Origin: Halalkalibacter alkalisediminis
GTDB taxonomy: Bacteria > Bacillota > Bacilli > Bacillales > Bacillaceae_D
DNA: 64,000 nucleotides
Reading direction: 5' to 3'
Assembly (NCBI RefSeq): GCF_028610705.1
Contig: NZ_JAQQWT010000004.1
Coordinates: forward strand, 139,300-203,299
A model generated the notes under the pieces. The model made no database searches, was not told where the DNA came from, and worked only from the letters and a program-made list of their open reading frames with translations. The translations under genes and the position numbers were made by a program. Shown here piece by piece: positions 30,050-40,215 of the stretch. Position 1 is the stretch's first letter; each line of letters begins with the position of its first letter.

Positions 30050-31867
30050 TTATCCTTTCAACTCGCCCAAACTAGCTCCTTTTACAAAAAAACGCTCAAC
30101 GTTCTTTTCAACAGTAGGATCAAGTACTAACGGCGGAGCGTGGTGCGTTTTAATGCGTGCGTCAATGATTAGATTGTCGCAGCCCCAATGCTTGTTCTCA
30201 TAATAACTATTCACACCATGAATGTCATGAGAAGGATTGCTCCGCGTAAATGTCGCCCATAAAAAATTGCTAACGTTCTCACTCATGAAGGCACTGTTAT
30301 CACATAGGATGATCATCGGACAAGTAGGCACTGGACCTTTTGCCTGAATCGCTTCACTTAATTCTTTCAGCTCCTGCTGCGCCAAAGCGTAGTCCTTATA
30401 CTCAGACGTTTGAATGGCCACCACACCAGGCATCACCCATTTCGCCTGAAACTCCTGCAACGCCTCGGGAACGTCTGTACACAAATCTCTTTTCTTCTCG
30501 CCATAAGCAGCGAAAACGACTTTGCTTCCAGTATTTAACCCCGTTCCTGAGTAATCCAACGTATCAATCGTCGTATTCGTTTGAAAATGTAGGTCGCGGT
30601 GTAGGTCCATTCGTTCCAGAATGTACGTTAAAAAGTCTTCTTCTTTACGCGTATCTAGCGGCTTGTCCTCTTCTGCGGTAATAAATAAATATTTCGCTAA
30701 ACTTAATTGACCCGTTCCTAAAATGCGGTTGGCAATGGTTAAAATTTCAGCTGGCTGTTTAACCGTTTGGTACGGGGTATAACGTTCGCTGCCAATCGCA
30801 AAAAGCAATGGATGAACCCCTGCCGCATCAACGGCGTGAACTTCTTTTACCCCAGGAACTTCTTGCTTGATCGCACTTCCTGTTATCTCATGAATTAAAT
30901 CACCGAATGACGTATCCTCTTGCGGCGGACGTCCAACCACGGTAAACGGCAGAATTGCATTCGTTCTCGCAAACACTTTGTGCACTTTCATTAATGGGAA
31001 CTCATGCGTCAAGCTGTAGTAACCTAAATGATCCCCAAACGGACCTTCTGGCTTCGTCTCACCCGGATGAATTTCTCCCGTTATCACAAAGTCAGCATCC
31101 TGGCTAACACAGAATCCATCTACATAGCTATAGCGAAAACGTCGACCCGCAAGCAAGCCCGCAAATGTCATCTCGCTTAACCCTTCTGGCAATGGCATAA
31201 CGGCTGATAACGTGTGAGCCGGTGGTCCTCCGATAAAAATACTGACCTTTAGCGGTTCGCCTTTTTTCACGGCTTTATCTTGATGCACGCCAATGCCGCG
31301 ATGGATTTGGTAGTGCAGTCCAACTTCCTGATCCTTTACATATTCGTTTCCATCCAACTGAACGCGGTACATTCCTAGATTGGAGTTCATAATTCCTGGT
31401 TTTTCAGGATCTTCTGAATACACTTGCGGAAGCGTGATAAACCCACCACCATCCATCGGCCAGTGCTTGATCGACGGGATATCAGATAGCTTGATTTCTT
31501 CCATCCCAGCTGGCAATCCGCTTTTTTTCGCAGGAAGGGCTGTCGTTGCGGTGAATCCTGTTTTTACATGCTTAATCGGATTTTTTAACGCTTTCATCGG
31601 ATCATTCCGCAAAGCAATAATGTCTTGAACTGATTCCATCGTATCCCGGAAAATAAACTTACTGCGCTCGACCGTTCCAAAAAGGTTGGAAACAGCCCGG
31701 TACTTCGACCCTTTAACATTCTCAAATAACAAAGCAGGTCCTTGCGCTTCATAGGCTTTCAAGTGAATCGATGCCATTTCAAGATACGGGTCCACCTCTT
31801 CTTTAATTCGCACCAAATGTCCGTTTTTTTCTAAATCAACAATGCATTCTTCTAGATTTCGATACAT
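30050..31867 (-). CDS. UbiD-family prenylated-FMN decarboxylase
   Basis: 605 residues. UbiD landmarks: N-terminal LEECIVDLEKNGHLVRIKEE, IHRGIGVHQD, GGPPAHTLSAVMPLPEGLSE, and GEIHPGETKPEGPFGDHLGY with the catalytic Glu. UbiD enzymes remove or add CO2 on aromatic or alpha,beta-unsaturated acids using prenylated FMN made by UbiX. About 100 residues longer than typical UbiD (near 490-500), like the group annotated as menaquinone-type or phenolic-acid decarboxylases. No ubiX-like gene is adjacent, so the substrate cannot be told. Confidence 0.9.
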   Translation of the reverse strand: MYRNLEECIVDLEKNGHLVRIKEEVDPYLEMASIHLKAYEAQGPALLFENVKGSKYRAVSNLFGTVERSKFIFRDTMESVQDIIALRNDPMKALKNPIKHVKTGFTATTALPAKKSGLPAGMEEIKLSDIPSIKHWPMDGGGFITLPQVYSEDPEKPGIMNSNLGMYRVQLDGNEYVKDQEVGLHYQIHRGIGVHQDKAVKKGEPLKVSIFIGGPPAHTLSAVMPLPEGLSEMTFAGLLAGRRFRYSYVDGFCVSQDADFVITGEIHPGETKPEGPFGDHLGYYSLTHEFPLMKVHKVFARTNAILPFTVVGRPPQEDTSFGDLIHEITGSAIKQEVPGVKEVHAVDAAGVHPLLFAIGSERYTPYQTVKQPAEILTIANRILGTGQLSLAKYLFITAEEDKPLDTRKEEDFLTYILERMDLHRDLHFQTNTTIDTLDYSGTGLNTGSKVVFAAYGEKKRDLCTDVPEALQEFQAKWVMPGVVAIQTSEYKDYALAQQELKELSEAIQAKGPVPTCPMIILCDNSAFMSENVSNFLWATFTRSNPSHDIHGVNSYYENKHWGCDNLIIDARIKTHHAPPLVLDPTVEKNVERFFVKGASLGELKG

Positions 31868-32168
31868 ATAGGAAATGCTCCAATCTTATCATTCTAGATT
31901 TATTTTATTATATCTTCGTCATTTATACAAAGAAATGCCTTGGGAATAAGCTGTCATTTGATTATTACAGTTGTATGGAAGTGCACAAGTTGCGTGGATA
32001 AATGCGCGATTATTCGACTCTATTGCGCGAAGTCATTCGATAATTGCACACTTACCTATTTGCCACCTCGCGCCTTTTTTATACAGTTGTATGTTTGTCC
32101 GTTGCAAAAAACCTGTTCTGTGCATTTTCTATTACCTAGATATTAATTTTCAATGAAGGAGAATAGAT
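31868..32168. other. Intergenic gap
   Basis: About 300 bp between divergent genes with no convincing coding frame. It contains GCGCGA-rich near-palindromic stretches (GCGCGATTATTCGACT ... TTCGATAATTGC, about 32002-32048) of unknown role; ribosome site AAGGAG precedes the next gene. Confidence 0.35.
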
Positions 32169-34322
32169 ATGCTTAAAAATGTCTCAATCATTATTCCCTT
32201 CCAAACTGACCATGGTCCGCGAGCAGCAGCATTTGAATGGGTGAAAAACTATTATTCTAATGTCATTCCAGAAGCCGAGGTGGGTTTAGGAATAATGAAT
32301 GAAAGCCATATGAATAAGGCGAAAGCTGTCAATCAGGCTGTAAAACAAGCAACAAGAGATATCTTAGTCATTGCGGACGCTGATGTCGTTTACGACCCTA
32401 AAATCATTGTTGAATCGATTAAATTATTAAAAAAAGCTGCCTGGGTGGTTCCCTTTACCGAACTATATGATGTATCTCAGGAAGATACTAAAAAGCTACT
32501 GACCGAAAAGCCTAAATGGCCTATCGGACTTAAGCCGAAAAATTGCCATAAGATAAAATGGTTATATGAAGGATTTGCTGGAAAATTAATTATTATTCCA
32601 AGGAAACACTTTGAAGCAGTAGGTGGGTTTGACGAACGGTTTATAGGATGGGGAGGAGAAGATGATGCTTTTTCACATGCAGTCAATACAATTTGCGGTG
32701 AATTTGTTAATTTAAAAGCTAAGATATTTCATTTATGGCACCCCCCTGCTTACTGGACTACTAATCCAAATGCCGATGCAAATAGTAAGCTACTAAATCG
32801 CTATATAGCTGCAAGTGGAAATAAGAAGGAAATGAATAAGCTCATTCAAGAGCGAGGAACCTCTTTAAAAGGGATCGAACCGACGAATCAAAAAGGGATC
32901 ACCCCCATTGAAGAACAACGGATCCATTCAACTAGAAAGAAAACTTCATTGGATGACCTATTTAATTTCAGCACAGATCATAATAACCATTTAAAAGAGA
33001 TGCTTAACTTAATTAAGGAACGTAATCAAGTACGATCGAAGTCAAATAAAAGGAACGAACCTAACCATTTAAATACGAACCTACCCAAAGGTAAAATCTG
33101 TTTTGCTCTCCTTGTTCATAAAGATCGGGATCTTATTAAACAATTAATTGATAATGTACGGTACTATTGTCCAAACAGTGCCATTGTCTTGTACAATGGC
33201 GGAGATGACCCAAATCTTTGTAAAGGCTTAGGGGTTCCTGTTTGTCCATCCAGTCGAAAATTAGAACGTGGATACACGACGATCTATTTTTTAGAAACAA
33301 TGGAATGGATCGAACAAATGGGTATGGATTATGATTACTTTATTAATGTTGACTCTGACGCTCTATTTTTCAGAAAAGGGTATGAAGAATTTTTACATGA
33401 GCAAATGAATGAGACAGATTACATGGCTGTGAAGCTTCGTATCCCTGAAGATGATTGGTATATTGGAAACGAACTGAAAAAGGACATCAAAAGATGGAGA
33501 AAGCTATTTTCCGTTACCCCTTTTTATGGAGTGTTCAACGTTGGCCAAGTCATCACAAGACCACTCGTTAAAGCATTGCTTAATCCAGCCAGAAAAGAAA
33601 AATATAAAAAGGCTTTACTTGAAACTTCGAGCTTTGGCTCAGATGAAATCTTCTTCGTGAATGTGGCTAAGGAGCTGGGTTTCAGAATTAAAGCATACCC
33701 AAATGCTACGGATTCAACCATGATTCGATATCGACCATACTTTACTTTAGAAGAGATGATCAAGTGCCTTAACGACAGTAACGGCTGGTTATGTCATCCC
33801 ATTCATTTAGATGGTAACGACCCTGTCAGAAGGTTCATCAACAGTCTTGAAAGTGAACATTATATGCAACCGTACAAAGCGCCTGAGTTTCCTTGGTACG
33901 AGAACAACTCAACAAACTATTCACTGTCTTTACCAATTAAAAGTAGCTTTGGCAACTTAGAAACAATCGTCCGGTCTGGCAGTTCATTAACCCACTACTG
34001 GCAACAGACACCTAATCAACGTTGGACTAAGAGTGAAACATTCGCTACTGGTGCTACGGGGGTACCTGTTTTTTATGAAAACTCCGCAGGACAGTTTGAG
34101 GTTGTAAGTAAGTTAAAAAAAGGTGGGATTGGATTATGGTGGAGAGATAACCACTCAATCGGACATCCTTGGAATGGACCATACGTCATTCTGAAGAAAA
34201 ATGTTGAACCTATTTTGCTGACTCAGCAAAAAGGTGGTCAACACGTCCTCATTTGTAAATCTGGGGATAAAATCATTAGCTTAATGAACAGCAAAATGGC
34301 CTGGCCATCATCTCGTGAGTAG
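32169..34322 (+). CDS. Three-domain glycosyltransferase with lectin-like C terminus
   Basis: 717 residues. Domain 1 (about 1-230) is a GT-A transferase: IADADV (D70/D72 metal motif) and GGFDERFIGWGGEDDAF, the galactosyltransferase-type acceptor/catalytic block. After a charged linker (about 245-305), domain 2 (about 310-560) opens KICFALLVHKDRDLIKQLI and has INVDSDALFF and LCHPIH, like GT14-type beta-N-acetylglucosaminyl/xylosyltransferases. Domain 3 (about 575-717) has repeated Trp/Gly blades (LTHYWQQTPNQRW, GIGLWWRDN, W-x-GPY) like propeller lectins. No neighbouring glycan genes; no signal peptide, so it acts in the cytosol or at the membrane face. Confidence 0.75.
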   Translation: MLKNVSIIIPFQTDHGPRAAAFEWVKNYYSNVIPEAEVGLGIMNESHMNKAKAVNQAVKQATRDILVIADADVVYDPKIIVESIKLLKKAAWVVPFTELYDVSQEDTKKLLTEKPKWPIGLKPKNCHKIKWLYEGFAGKLIIIPRKHFEAVGGFDERFIGWGGEDDAFSHAVNTICGEFVNLKAKIFHLWHPPAYWTTNPNADANSKLLNRYIAASGNKKEMNKLIQERGTSLKGIEPTNQKGITPIEEQRIHSTRKKTSLDDLFNFSTDHNNHLKEMLNLIKERNQVRSKSNKRNEPNHLNTNLPKGKICFALLVHKDRDLIKQLIDNVRYYCPNSAIVLYNGGDDPNLCKGLGVPVCPSSRKLERGYTTIYFLETMEWIEQMGMDYDYFINVDSDALFFRKGYEEFLHEQMNETDYMAVKLRIPEDDWYIGNELKKDIKRWRKLFSVTPFYGVFNVGQVITRPLVKALLNPARKEKYKKALLETSSFGSDEIFFVNVAKELGFRIKAYPNATDSTMIRYRPYFTLEEMIKCLNDSNGWLCHPIHLDGNDPVRRFINSLESEHYMQPYKAPEFPWYENNSTNYSLSLPIKSSFGNLETIVRSGSSLTHYWQQTPNQRWTKSETFATGATGVPVFYENSAGQFEVVSKLKKGGIGLWWRDNHSIGHPWNGPYVILKKNVEPILLTQQKGGQHVLICKSGDKIISLMNSKMAWPSSRE

Positions 34323-34437
34323 GAGATGATGGTTGTTTTATGTTTTTCTGTAAAAATGAGCAAAATATCACTCTGTTTGTGGTCCGTTTGTGATACCTTT
34401 TTAAATAATCTGAATTATTAAATTTTATGTATTCTGC

Positions 34438-34443
34438 TATAAT
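34438..34443 (+). promoter_or_regulatory. Extended -10 promoter of the LAGLIDADG gene
   Basis: TGcTATAAT, 37 bp before the start codon; -35 not clear. Confidence 0.5.
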
Positions 34444-34479
34444 TTAAGAATATTCATATAATCCAAGGAGGATTAAACA

Positions 34480-34893
34480 ATGTTATCAACTACTGAAGCC
34501 GCTTATCTTGCTGGAATTATTGATGGTGAGGGTACTATAACTTTAACAAAAATGCACCATTCAGAAAACCGCCGACCGATCATCTCTATTGCTAGCACTG
34601 AAAAAGAACTACTTACATATATTCAAAAATTAATTGGTGGATATATAACAAATAAAAAGAATTACAAACCCAGTATCCACAAAGATTCATTTGTTCTAAC
34701 TATCAAGAAAAAACAAAATATTTTCACTACACTTGAAGGAATCCTTCCCTTTTTAAGAATCGCCTCAAAAAAGAAACGCGCCGCACACATCTTAGAAAAA
34801 TACGACCTCACCACACCACGAAACGGGAAGTATACTACTGAAGCCCTTGCACTTAAACATCAATTTGAAGAAGAGTTTTTTGCAATAAAATAA
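34480..34893 (+). CDS. Single-motif LAGLIDADG homing endonuclease
   Basis: 137 residues with one dodecapeptide motif, LAGIIDGEG at residues 10-18 (acidic metal-binding residue Asp15/Glu17 region), followed by the beta-strand pattern of the family and a KKKRAAHILE helix. Single-motif proteins act as homodimers that cut a long near-palindromic site. Strong AAGGAGG ribosome site and own promoter. It is a free-standing gene, convergent with ssrA, ending 47 bp from the tmRNA 3' end; the ssrA group I intron next door has no internal ORF, so this is its probable mobility or maturase partner. Confidence 0.88.
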   Translation: MLSTTEAAYLAGIIDGEGTITLTKMHHSENRRPIISIASTEKELLTYIQKLIGGYITNKKNYKPSIHKDSFVLTIKKKQNIFTTLEGILPFLRIASKKKRAAHILEKYDLTTPRNGKYTTEALALKHQFEEEFFAIK

Positions 34894-34896
34894 ATA

Positions 34897-34927
34897 GAAC
34901 CGCATGACCTATGCGGTCATGCGGTTC
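34897..34927. terminator. Shared terminator of the endonuclease gene and ssrA
   Basis: Perfect 13-bp stem GAACCGCATGACC/GGTCATGCGGTTC with 5-nt loop, 3 bp after the endonuclease stop codon and 13 bp beyond the tmRNA 3' end; followed by a T-rich run on the reverse strand. Confidence 0.8.
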
Positions 34928-34956
34928 ATGGTATGGTTTTGGTGGAGACGGTGGGA

Positions 34957-35233
34957 CATGTTCTTCCAAGCTTTCGCATTGGCACTGACTATATCTTGAA
35001 CTTGAGCTTATTCAAGTCCCTTGGCGTGTTATGAAGCACATATTTTAGTCACAGACTGTATGCTCCATCCTAGTACTACCTCCAGTAAGGCAGCCTATGA
35101 GTCGATACACGGCTGTTGGATTGCTCCACATACCGCTCGATATTACCCTATCATCCGAATCGGATGACGTAGACTTCATCGATAAAGCCAAGTTATCACT
35201 CATGTGTCACCACATGAGGCGACTATTTCCATA
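34957..35233 (-). ncRNA. Group I intron in the tmRNA T-loop
   Basis: 277-nt self-splicing-type intron, no ORF inside. Visible core: P1 = exon CGAU plus intron UA paired with UAGUCG, giving the U.G pair at the 5' splice site; P2 CTCATGTG-GTGA-CACATGAG (35199-35218, GNRA loop); P3 CTTGGC (35187-35192) with GCCAAG (35020-35025); P7 GACTA (35046-35050) with TAGTC (34987-34991); P8 ACTTGA/TCAAGT (35000-35017); P9 with GAAA loop. The S element AAGATATAGTC is canonical; a GTG...CAC hairpin between P7 and P3' suggests subgroup IA. The intron ends in G at 34957; loop GGA could pair with exon 2 UCC (P10). Confidence 0.93.
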
Positions 35234-35452
35234 ATCGAACCCACGTCCAGAAACAACGACACTTATGCTTCTACGAGCGTAGTCATCGAATTAGCATTTC
35301 GCCAACACGTCGGCCCAATGACAGGCTTTGGTGCGGCTAGTCTGATTGATCTCTTCCTTCACCCTCAGACGGAGGGTAACCGGCGTATCCCACTTAGAGT
35401 GAGTCCCAGATCCTACCACATGGGCGATGGAGGGTGGAACCGCAAAGCGCTA

Positions 35453-35488
35453 TTAAGCTGCTAGTGCGAAGTTGTTGTTTTCTTTGCC
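35453..35488 (-). other. tmRNA proteolysis-tag frame
   Basis: GGC resume codon through TAA encodes GKENNNFALAA; the C-terminal ALAA is the ClpXP-type degron. Confidence 0.9.
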
Positions 35489-35726
35489 AGTTAATTGGCT
35501 TTGGCGTTTTAACGAGGCCGACCCCCTCGACTCGCCACATAAGCACGACCTATCCCTGTCGAATCCAAAACGTCCCCAGGTTAAAAAAGTAGCACAAGAG
35601 GTCTTTCACTCAAGTAGCTAAATGAAATCGTCCAAACAAGAATGACTCCCTGTCTGGACTTTTATTATAGCATACTGATTAATGAATACAACTGGTAATT
35701 ACCTACCAGATATACCAATAAACCAA

Positions 35727-36200
35727 TTACCCTTTCATTCGCTCTCTCATCGCGCGTTCGACTTCACGCTTTGCATCCTGGCGCTTCAGTGTTTCACGCT
35801 TATCGTAATTCTTCTTACCCTTAGCAAGACCGATTAACACTTTGGCAAAGCCATTCTTAATATACACCTTCAACGGAACAATCGAATAGCCTTTTTGCTG
35901 CGTTAACCCAATCAACTCATTGATTTGCTTTTTATGAAGAAGAAGCTTACGCGCACGCGTCGGTTCGTGATTATAACGATTTCCTTGTTCATACTCACTA
36001 ATATGAGCGTTGTGTAAATACATTTCACCATTGGAGATACGGGCAAAGGAATCTTTAAGATTCATACGTCCTAATCTCATTGATTTAATTTCTGTACCTT
36101 TTAACACCATACCAGCTTCGTACGTTTCTTCAATAAAATAATCATGACCTGCTCGTTTATTTTGAGCGATCACATTACGGTCTTTGTCTTTTACAGCCAT
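35727..36200 (-). CDS. smpB: SmpB, tmRNA-binding protein
   Basis: 157 residues, OB-fold protein that loads tmRNA on stalled ribosomes. N-terminal [17 protein letters not shown], then [17 protein letters not shown] and the basic C-terminal tail [17 protein letters not shown] (given in part) that folds into the mRNA channel. Lies 149 bp upstream of ssrA. Confidence 0.97.
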   Translation of the reverse strand: MAVKDKDRNVIAQNKRAGHDYFIEETYEAGMVLKGTEIKSMRLGRMNLKDSFARISNGEMYLHNAHISEYEQGNRYNHEPTRARKLLLHKKQINELIGLTQQKGYSIVPLKVYIKNGFAKVLIGLAKGKKNYDKRETLKRQDAKREVERAMRERMKG

Positions 36201-36319
36201 TTGCTACACCCTTTTGCTTCATGACATTTCTTTAATGATAGCAAATGATTAAGAATGACGTCAATTTTTCATTTGTGGTGTAGCCGCTATTTCATTAGCC
36301 ACAGCACCACCTCAAGAAC

Positions 36320-38722
36320 TTATTTACGCCGCTTCTTCCCTTTTTTGCGTTTCGCACTTGGTGCATTCTCGTAAAATTTTTTCTTTTTACGACCTTGACC
36401 CTCACCAGTAGTCTTTTCACCCGTTGTCGCACTACCGCCTTGTTGGCCGCCTTGTTGGCCACCACGTCTACTTCCGCCACGGCCTTTCTCACCAGCACCA
36501 CGACTAGGACCGCCACCGCGTGCACCACCACGAGGCTCACGCTTTCCACCAATAATGACTTTTGGACGATCTCTCGGTTCACGACGTTCTCTCGGTTTCA
36601 TGCCGACGACTTCAAAATCGATAGAAGCTTCGTCGACGTTGACATTGGTCACTTTGACTTCAATTTCATCACCGATGCGGAACGTTTTTCCAGTACGTTC
36701 TCCGATCATCGCGTATTGCTTTTGATCATAGTGATAGTAGTCGTCGGTTAAGTAACTCACATGAACAAGACCTTCGATCGTGTTTTCAAGCTCAACGAAC
36801 ATTCCGAAATTCGTAACGCCACTAATCATACCCGTGAACGTTTCACCAATTTTATCTTCCATGTACTGAGCTTTTTTCACGCTATCTGTGTCACGCTCTG
36901 CCTCAACCGCACGTCTTTCCATTTCAGAGGAATGACGTGTCAAATCTGGTAGCTTAGCGTTCATCCGTTCTTGCGTCGCTTCGTCGACATTTCCTTTGAT
37001 TAAATATTCGCGAATCAGACGATGAACGAGTAAATCTGGGTAACGTCTAATTGGCGATGTGAAATGTGTATAGAACTCAGTTGATAAACCAAAGTGTCCA
37101 AGGCTGTTCGTATCATACTTCGCTTGTTGCATGGAGCGAAGCATCACCGTACTGATGACCGTTTCCTCAGGTTCACCTTTAATTTCTTCAAGAAGCTTTT
37201 GTAAGGCACGCGGATGAACTGTGTTGGCATTTCCGCGAACGACATAGCCAAAGTTAGTAATGAACTCAAGGAACTTCCCTAATTTCTCAGCATCGGGGTC
37301 TTCATGAATCCGGTAAACAAACGGCAGTTTTAACCAATGAAAATGCTCGGCAACGGTTTCGTTCGCTGCAAGCATGAATTCCTCGATTAATTTTTCTGCG
37401 ACCGAACGTGTTCTAAGAACAACATCTGTTGCTTTGCCTTCTTCGTCCACAAGTACTTTCGCTTCTTTGAAATCGAAATCGATCGCTCCACGCTCAAAGC
37501 GCTTCTTCCGTAAAATCGCTGCAAGCTCTTCCATCTCTTCAAAAAACGGAACTAAAGACTCATAGTTAGAGCGCGTTTCTACATCTTTATCGACCAAGAT
37601 TTTATTCACGTCAAAGTATGTCATACGTTCAGTCGTTTTGATCACACTTTGGAAGATTTCATGCTTGACGACATGTCCATTTGAATCGATTTCCATTTCA
37701 CAAGTTAACGTGAGACGGTCCACTTTCGGGTTCAAACTGCAAATTCCATTAGACAGACGATGAGGGATCATCGGAATCACTCGGTCGACTAAATATACAC
37801 TTGTTGCTCGGTCCGCAGCTTCTAAGTCAATTGGAGATCCTTCTTTGACATAATGAGTTACGTCGGCAATGGATACACCTAGTAAGTAGTTCCCGTTGTC
37901 TAGCTTCCTTACATGAACCGCATCATCTAAATCCTTCGCATCTGCACCATCAATCGTCACAATGGTTTCATGTCTTAAATCCCGACGATCTTTCAGGTCA
38001 GCAGGATCGATCGTATCCGGAACCGAGTTCGCTTGATCTATCACCTCATCAGGAAACTCGATTGGAATTCCGTGCTTATAAATGATGGAAACGATGTCCA
38101 TGCCTGGGTCATTTTTATGGCCAAGTACTTGAATGACTTCTCCTTCTGCACTCATGCGGCCTTCTGGGTATTTTGTAATTTTGACGACAACTTTATGGCC
38201 TTCGACTGCACCATTGATATTTTCTTTTGGAATGAAAATATCATTAGCGATACGCTTATCATCCGCTACGACAAACCCGTACGATTTTTGATCAGAAAAG
38301 AGACCAACAACCTCTGTTGTTCCGCGCTCAATAATCCGGATAACTTGTCCTTCTGGTCTTGATCCAGAACTTTTTTGATTTAAGCGAACGAGGACGGTAT
38401 CACCATTCATCGCGCTATTCATATCCCCGCTTGTTACATACACATCATCCATGCCTTCTACTTCCGGGATGATAAAAGCAAATCCTTTTGCATGACCTTG
38501 CACACGTCCTCGAACAAGGTTCATTTTCTCTGGAATGCCGTAGCGATCCGTTCTTGTTCGAACGATTAACCCCCGATCTTCAAGCTCATTTAACGATTTA
38601 ACAAGGTTTTTGAACTCGTCGCCACCTTCAATGTTAAACGCTTCCTCGATCTCTTTTACCGAAAGTGGCTTTTCTGTTTCGCGAAAGTGGGTTAATAGTT
38701 GTTGAATTTGTTCTTCATTCAA
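36320..38722 (-). CDS. rnr: Ribonuclease R
   Basis: 800-residue 3'-5' exoribonuclease: N-terminal winged helix (1-70), cold-shock domains (about 70-225), RNB catalytic domain with [14 protein letters not shown] (Asp cluster, about 258-271), S1 domain (about 625-705) and a very basic Gly/Arg/Lys-rich tail of about 90 residues, ending in GKKRRK. Works with SmpB-tmRNA in decay of nonstop mRNA, matching its position. Confidence 0.97.
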   Translation of the reverse strand: MNEEQIQQLLTHFRETEKPLSVKEIEEAFNIEGGDEFKNLVKSLNELEDRGLIVRTRTDRYGIPEKMNLVRGRVQGHAKGFAFIIPEVEGMDDVYVTSGDMNSAMNGDTVLVRLNQKSSGSRPEGQVIRIIERGTTEVVGLFSDQKSYGFVVADDKRIANDIFIPKENINGAVEGHKVVVKITKYPEGRMSAEGEVIQVLGHKNDPGMDIVSIIYKHGIPIEFPDEVIDQANSVPDTIDPADLKDRRDLRHETIVTIDGADAKDLDDAVHVRKLDNGNYLLGVSIADVTHYVKEGSPIDLEAADRATSVYLVDRVIPMIPHRLSNGICSLNPKVDRLTLTCEMEIDSNGHVVKHEIFQSVIKTTERMTYFDVNKILVDKDVETRSNYESLVPFFEEMEELAAILRKKRFERGAIDFDFKEAKVLVDEEGKATDVVLRTRSVAEKLIEEFMLAANETVAEHFHWLKLPFVYRIHEDPDAEKLGKFLEFITNFGYVVRGNANTVHPRALQKLLEEIKGEPEETVISTVMLRSMQQAKYDTNSLGHFGLSTEFYTHFTSPIRRYPDLLVHRLIREYLIKGNVDEATQERMNAKLPDLTRHSSEMERRAVEAERDTDSVKKAQYMEDKIGETFTGMISGVTNFGMFVELENTIEGLVHVSYLTDDYYHYDQKQYAMIGERTGKTFRIGDEIEVKVTNVNVDEASIDFEVVGMKPRERREPRDRPKVIIGGKREPRGGARGGGPSRGAGEKGRGGSRRGGQQGGQQGGSATTGEKTTGEGQGRKKKKFYENAPSAKRKKGKKRRK

Positions 38723-38768
38723 TGGTCCTTACTCCTTTCGTTCAAACAACTTCATTCTTCATTTTTGA

Positions 38769-39521
38769 CTACACGGTCCAATCTAGCTGTTCTAGAAAAT
38801 GATAGATGTCTTCATGAAGCTGTTCTTTCTCTTTATCTAAAGTAATGACATGAGTTGAGTTCTCATACCATTTTATTGACTTTTCATCTGCTTCCACGTG
38901 ATCATGAATGATGTTGGCACTGTTCGTATCAATCATTTCATCATGACGAGCTTGTACAACAAATGTGGGGGAATAAATGTAATCGAGTTGCTCTCTTACA
39001 TCCTCAATTAGTTCCTGTAGTGCTCTTAATGTTCCCATCGGTGTTTCCTTAAAGGCTGCCATCTCTTCTGCAATCTGCTCTTTGGATTTCTGCTCAAGCT
39101 TTTTATACCCTTCTGCATAGGCAAGTACACCTTCATACATGGCATCTTCTGTTTTAGGTTTCATCGGGGCACACATAGGCACAATGCCCTTTATAGGTAG
39201 AGTGTACCCGATTTTAAGCGAGAATACCCCTCCAAGTGAAAGTCCGGCAACGGCAATCTCTTCATACCCTTGACTTTTGAGAAACTCATATCCTTCTTTC
39301 ACATTTTGCCACCAATCATCAGGGCCCGTATGTACTAATTCTTCAGGCGGTACACCATGTCCTTTATATAAAGGCGCGTGACACGTATATCCTTGTTTTT
39401 GCAAATAACGACCGAGCATCCTAACATCGGCCGTTGTCCCAGTGAAACCATGTAAAAGCAAAACCGCACGGCTTCCTCCTTCAAATGTAAATGGTTTAGG
39501 AGCAACCACTTTCATCTTCAT
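38769..39521 (-). CDS. Carboxylesterase (Est30-like)
   Basis: 250 residues, alpha/beta hydrolase: oxyanion motif [13 protein letters not shown], nucleophile elbow GLSLGG, catalytic Asp in ARHDEMID and His near NSTHVITLD. Matches the Bacillus carboxylesterase that sits between secG and rnr. Several ATGs cluster at 39515-39524; 39521 has GAGG six bases upstream. Overlaps the end of the next hydrolase by 26 bp. Confidence 0.9.
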   Translation of the reverse strand: MKMKVVAPKPFTFEGGSRAVLLLHGFTGTTADVRMLGRYLQKQGYTCHAPLYKGHGVPPEELVHTGPDDWWQNVKEGYEFLKSQGYEEIAVAGLSLGGVFSLKIGYTLPIKGIVPMCAPMKPKTEDAMYEGVLAYAEGYKKLEQKSKEQIAEEMAAFKETPMGTLRALQELIEDVREQLDYIYSPTFVVQARHDEMIDTNSANIIHDHVEADEKSIKWYENSTHVITLDKEKEQLHEDIYHFLEQLDWTV

Positions 39522-40215
39522 CATCTTCCTCTCTACATAGAAATGCTTCAATCTTATCAATCAAAAGGTCTTTCTCAAAGCCATGGCAAATGAGATGTTT
39601 CGACTCTGGTAAAAAATGAATTTCCTTTATTTTAGAACCTATATTCTCATATAAAAAGAGCGCACTTTTCCTTGGGACGATGCCATCTAACTCTCCTTGT
39701 AAAATTAAAGCTGGTACATGGACTTTTCTTACGTAAGGTTTAATCTTTTTGACGACTTGCATAAACTGAAACACAGCCGACATAGGGGTCTCAATAATTT
39801 TTTTGCGATAGTGATGATAATGTTCATCTAAATCAAGCTCGCCCCGAAGCCGCATACGAACAACATCTTTAAGCTCTTGTAAAAGCTGAAATGGATTCAC
39901 ATAGTAGGCTGCCGCACTCAAGAGGACGACCTTACCAACCGGGTATTTAGCCGCTAGATAAGAAGCGAGCATTCCCCCCATTGAAAAACCAATGACGAAC
40001 ACTTGATCACAACGACTTAACAACTCTCGGATTGCGACTTCTGCCGTTAAAATCCATTCCTGATACGTGACTTCTTGAAGATTCCCTTTTGGGCCATGTC
40101 CAGGCAATGTCGGTGTGTACACTAACCACTTCTTCTTTTCATGAAAATAGGTAGAGATCGGTTCTATTTCCCACGGTTCACCAGTGAAGCCATGTAAACA
40201 AAGACAACCAATCAT
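39496..40215 (-). CDS. Second alpha/beta hydrolase
   Basis: 239 residues: [25 protein letters not shown], nucleophile elbow GFSMGG, Asp in GELDGIVP, His in [10 protein letters not shown] diverged relative of the downstream esterase, same operon with a 26-bp overlap. Substrate unknown. Confidence 0.85.
   Translation of the reverse strand: MIGCLCLHGFTGEPWEIEPISTYFHEKKKWLVYTPTLPGHGPKGNLQEVTYQEWILTAEVAIRELLSRCDQVFVIGFSMGGMLASYLAAKYPVGKVVLLSAAAYYVNPFQLLQELKDVVRMRLRGELDLDEHYHHYRKKIIETPMSAVFQFMQVVKKIKPYVRKVHVPALILQGELDGIVPRKSALFLYENIGSKIKEIHFLPESKHLICHGFEKDLLIDKIEAFLCREEDDEDESGCS

Larger units (their letters stand above)
34940..35577 (-). ncRNA. ssrA: tmRNA (ssrA), interrupted by a group I intron
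   Basis: Rescues stalled ribosomes together with SmpB. Exon 1 runs 35577-35234 (5' GGGGACGTTTTGGATTCGACAGGG region) and exon 2 34956-34940 (TCCCACCGTCTCCACCA). The acceptor stem GGGGACG/CGTCTCC pairs with one G-U, and CCA is encoded. Joining the exons restores a T-arm GTGGG-TTCGATT-CCCAC and a 361-nt RNA, normal for Bacillus. The tag frame at 35488-35453 encodes GKENNNFALAA. Directly after smpB and rnr, as in other Bacillaceae. A search that expects contiguous tmRNA would miss the 3' end. Confidence 0.95.

Noticed and set aside
35204..35464. 86-codon + strand frame across the tmRNA
   Set aside because: Antisense to tmRNA exon 1 and intron; no ribosome site.
34480..35577. Integrated genomic island at ssrA
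   Set aside because: No integrase or direct-repeat att sites; the interruption has group I intron structure and restores the tmRNA when removed.
36395..36751. 118-codon Thr-rich + strand frame
   Set aside because: Antisense of the Gly/Arg/Lys-rich tail of rnr; low-complexity shadow.
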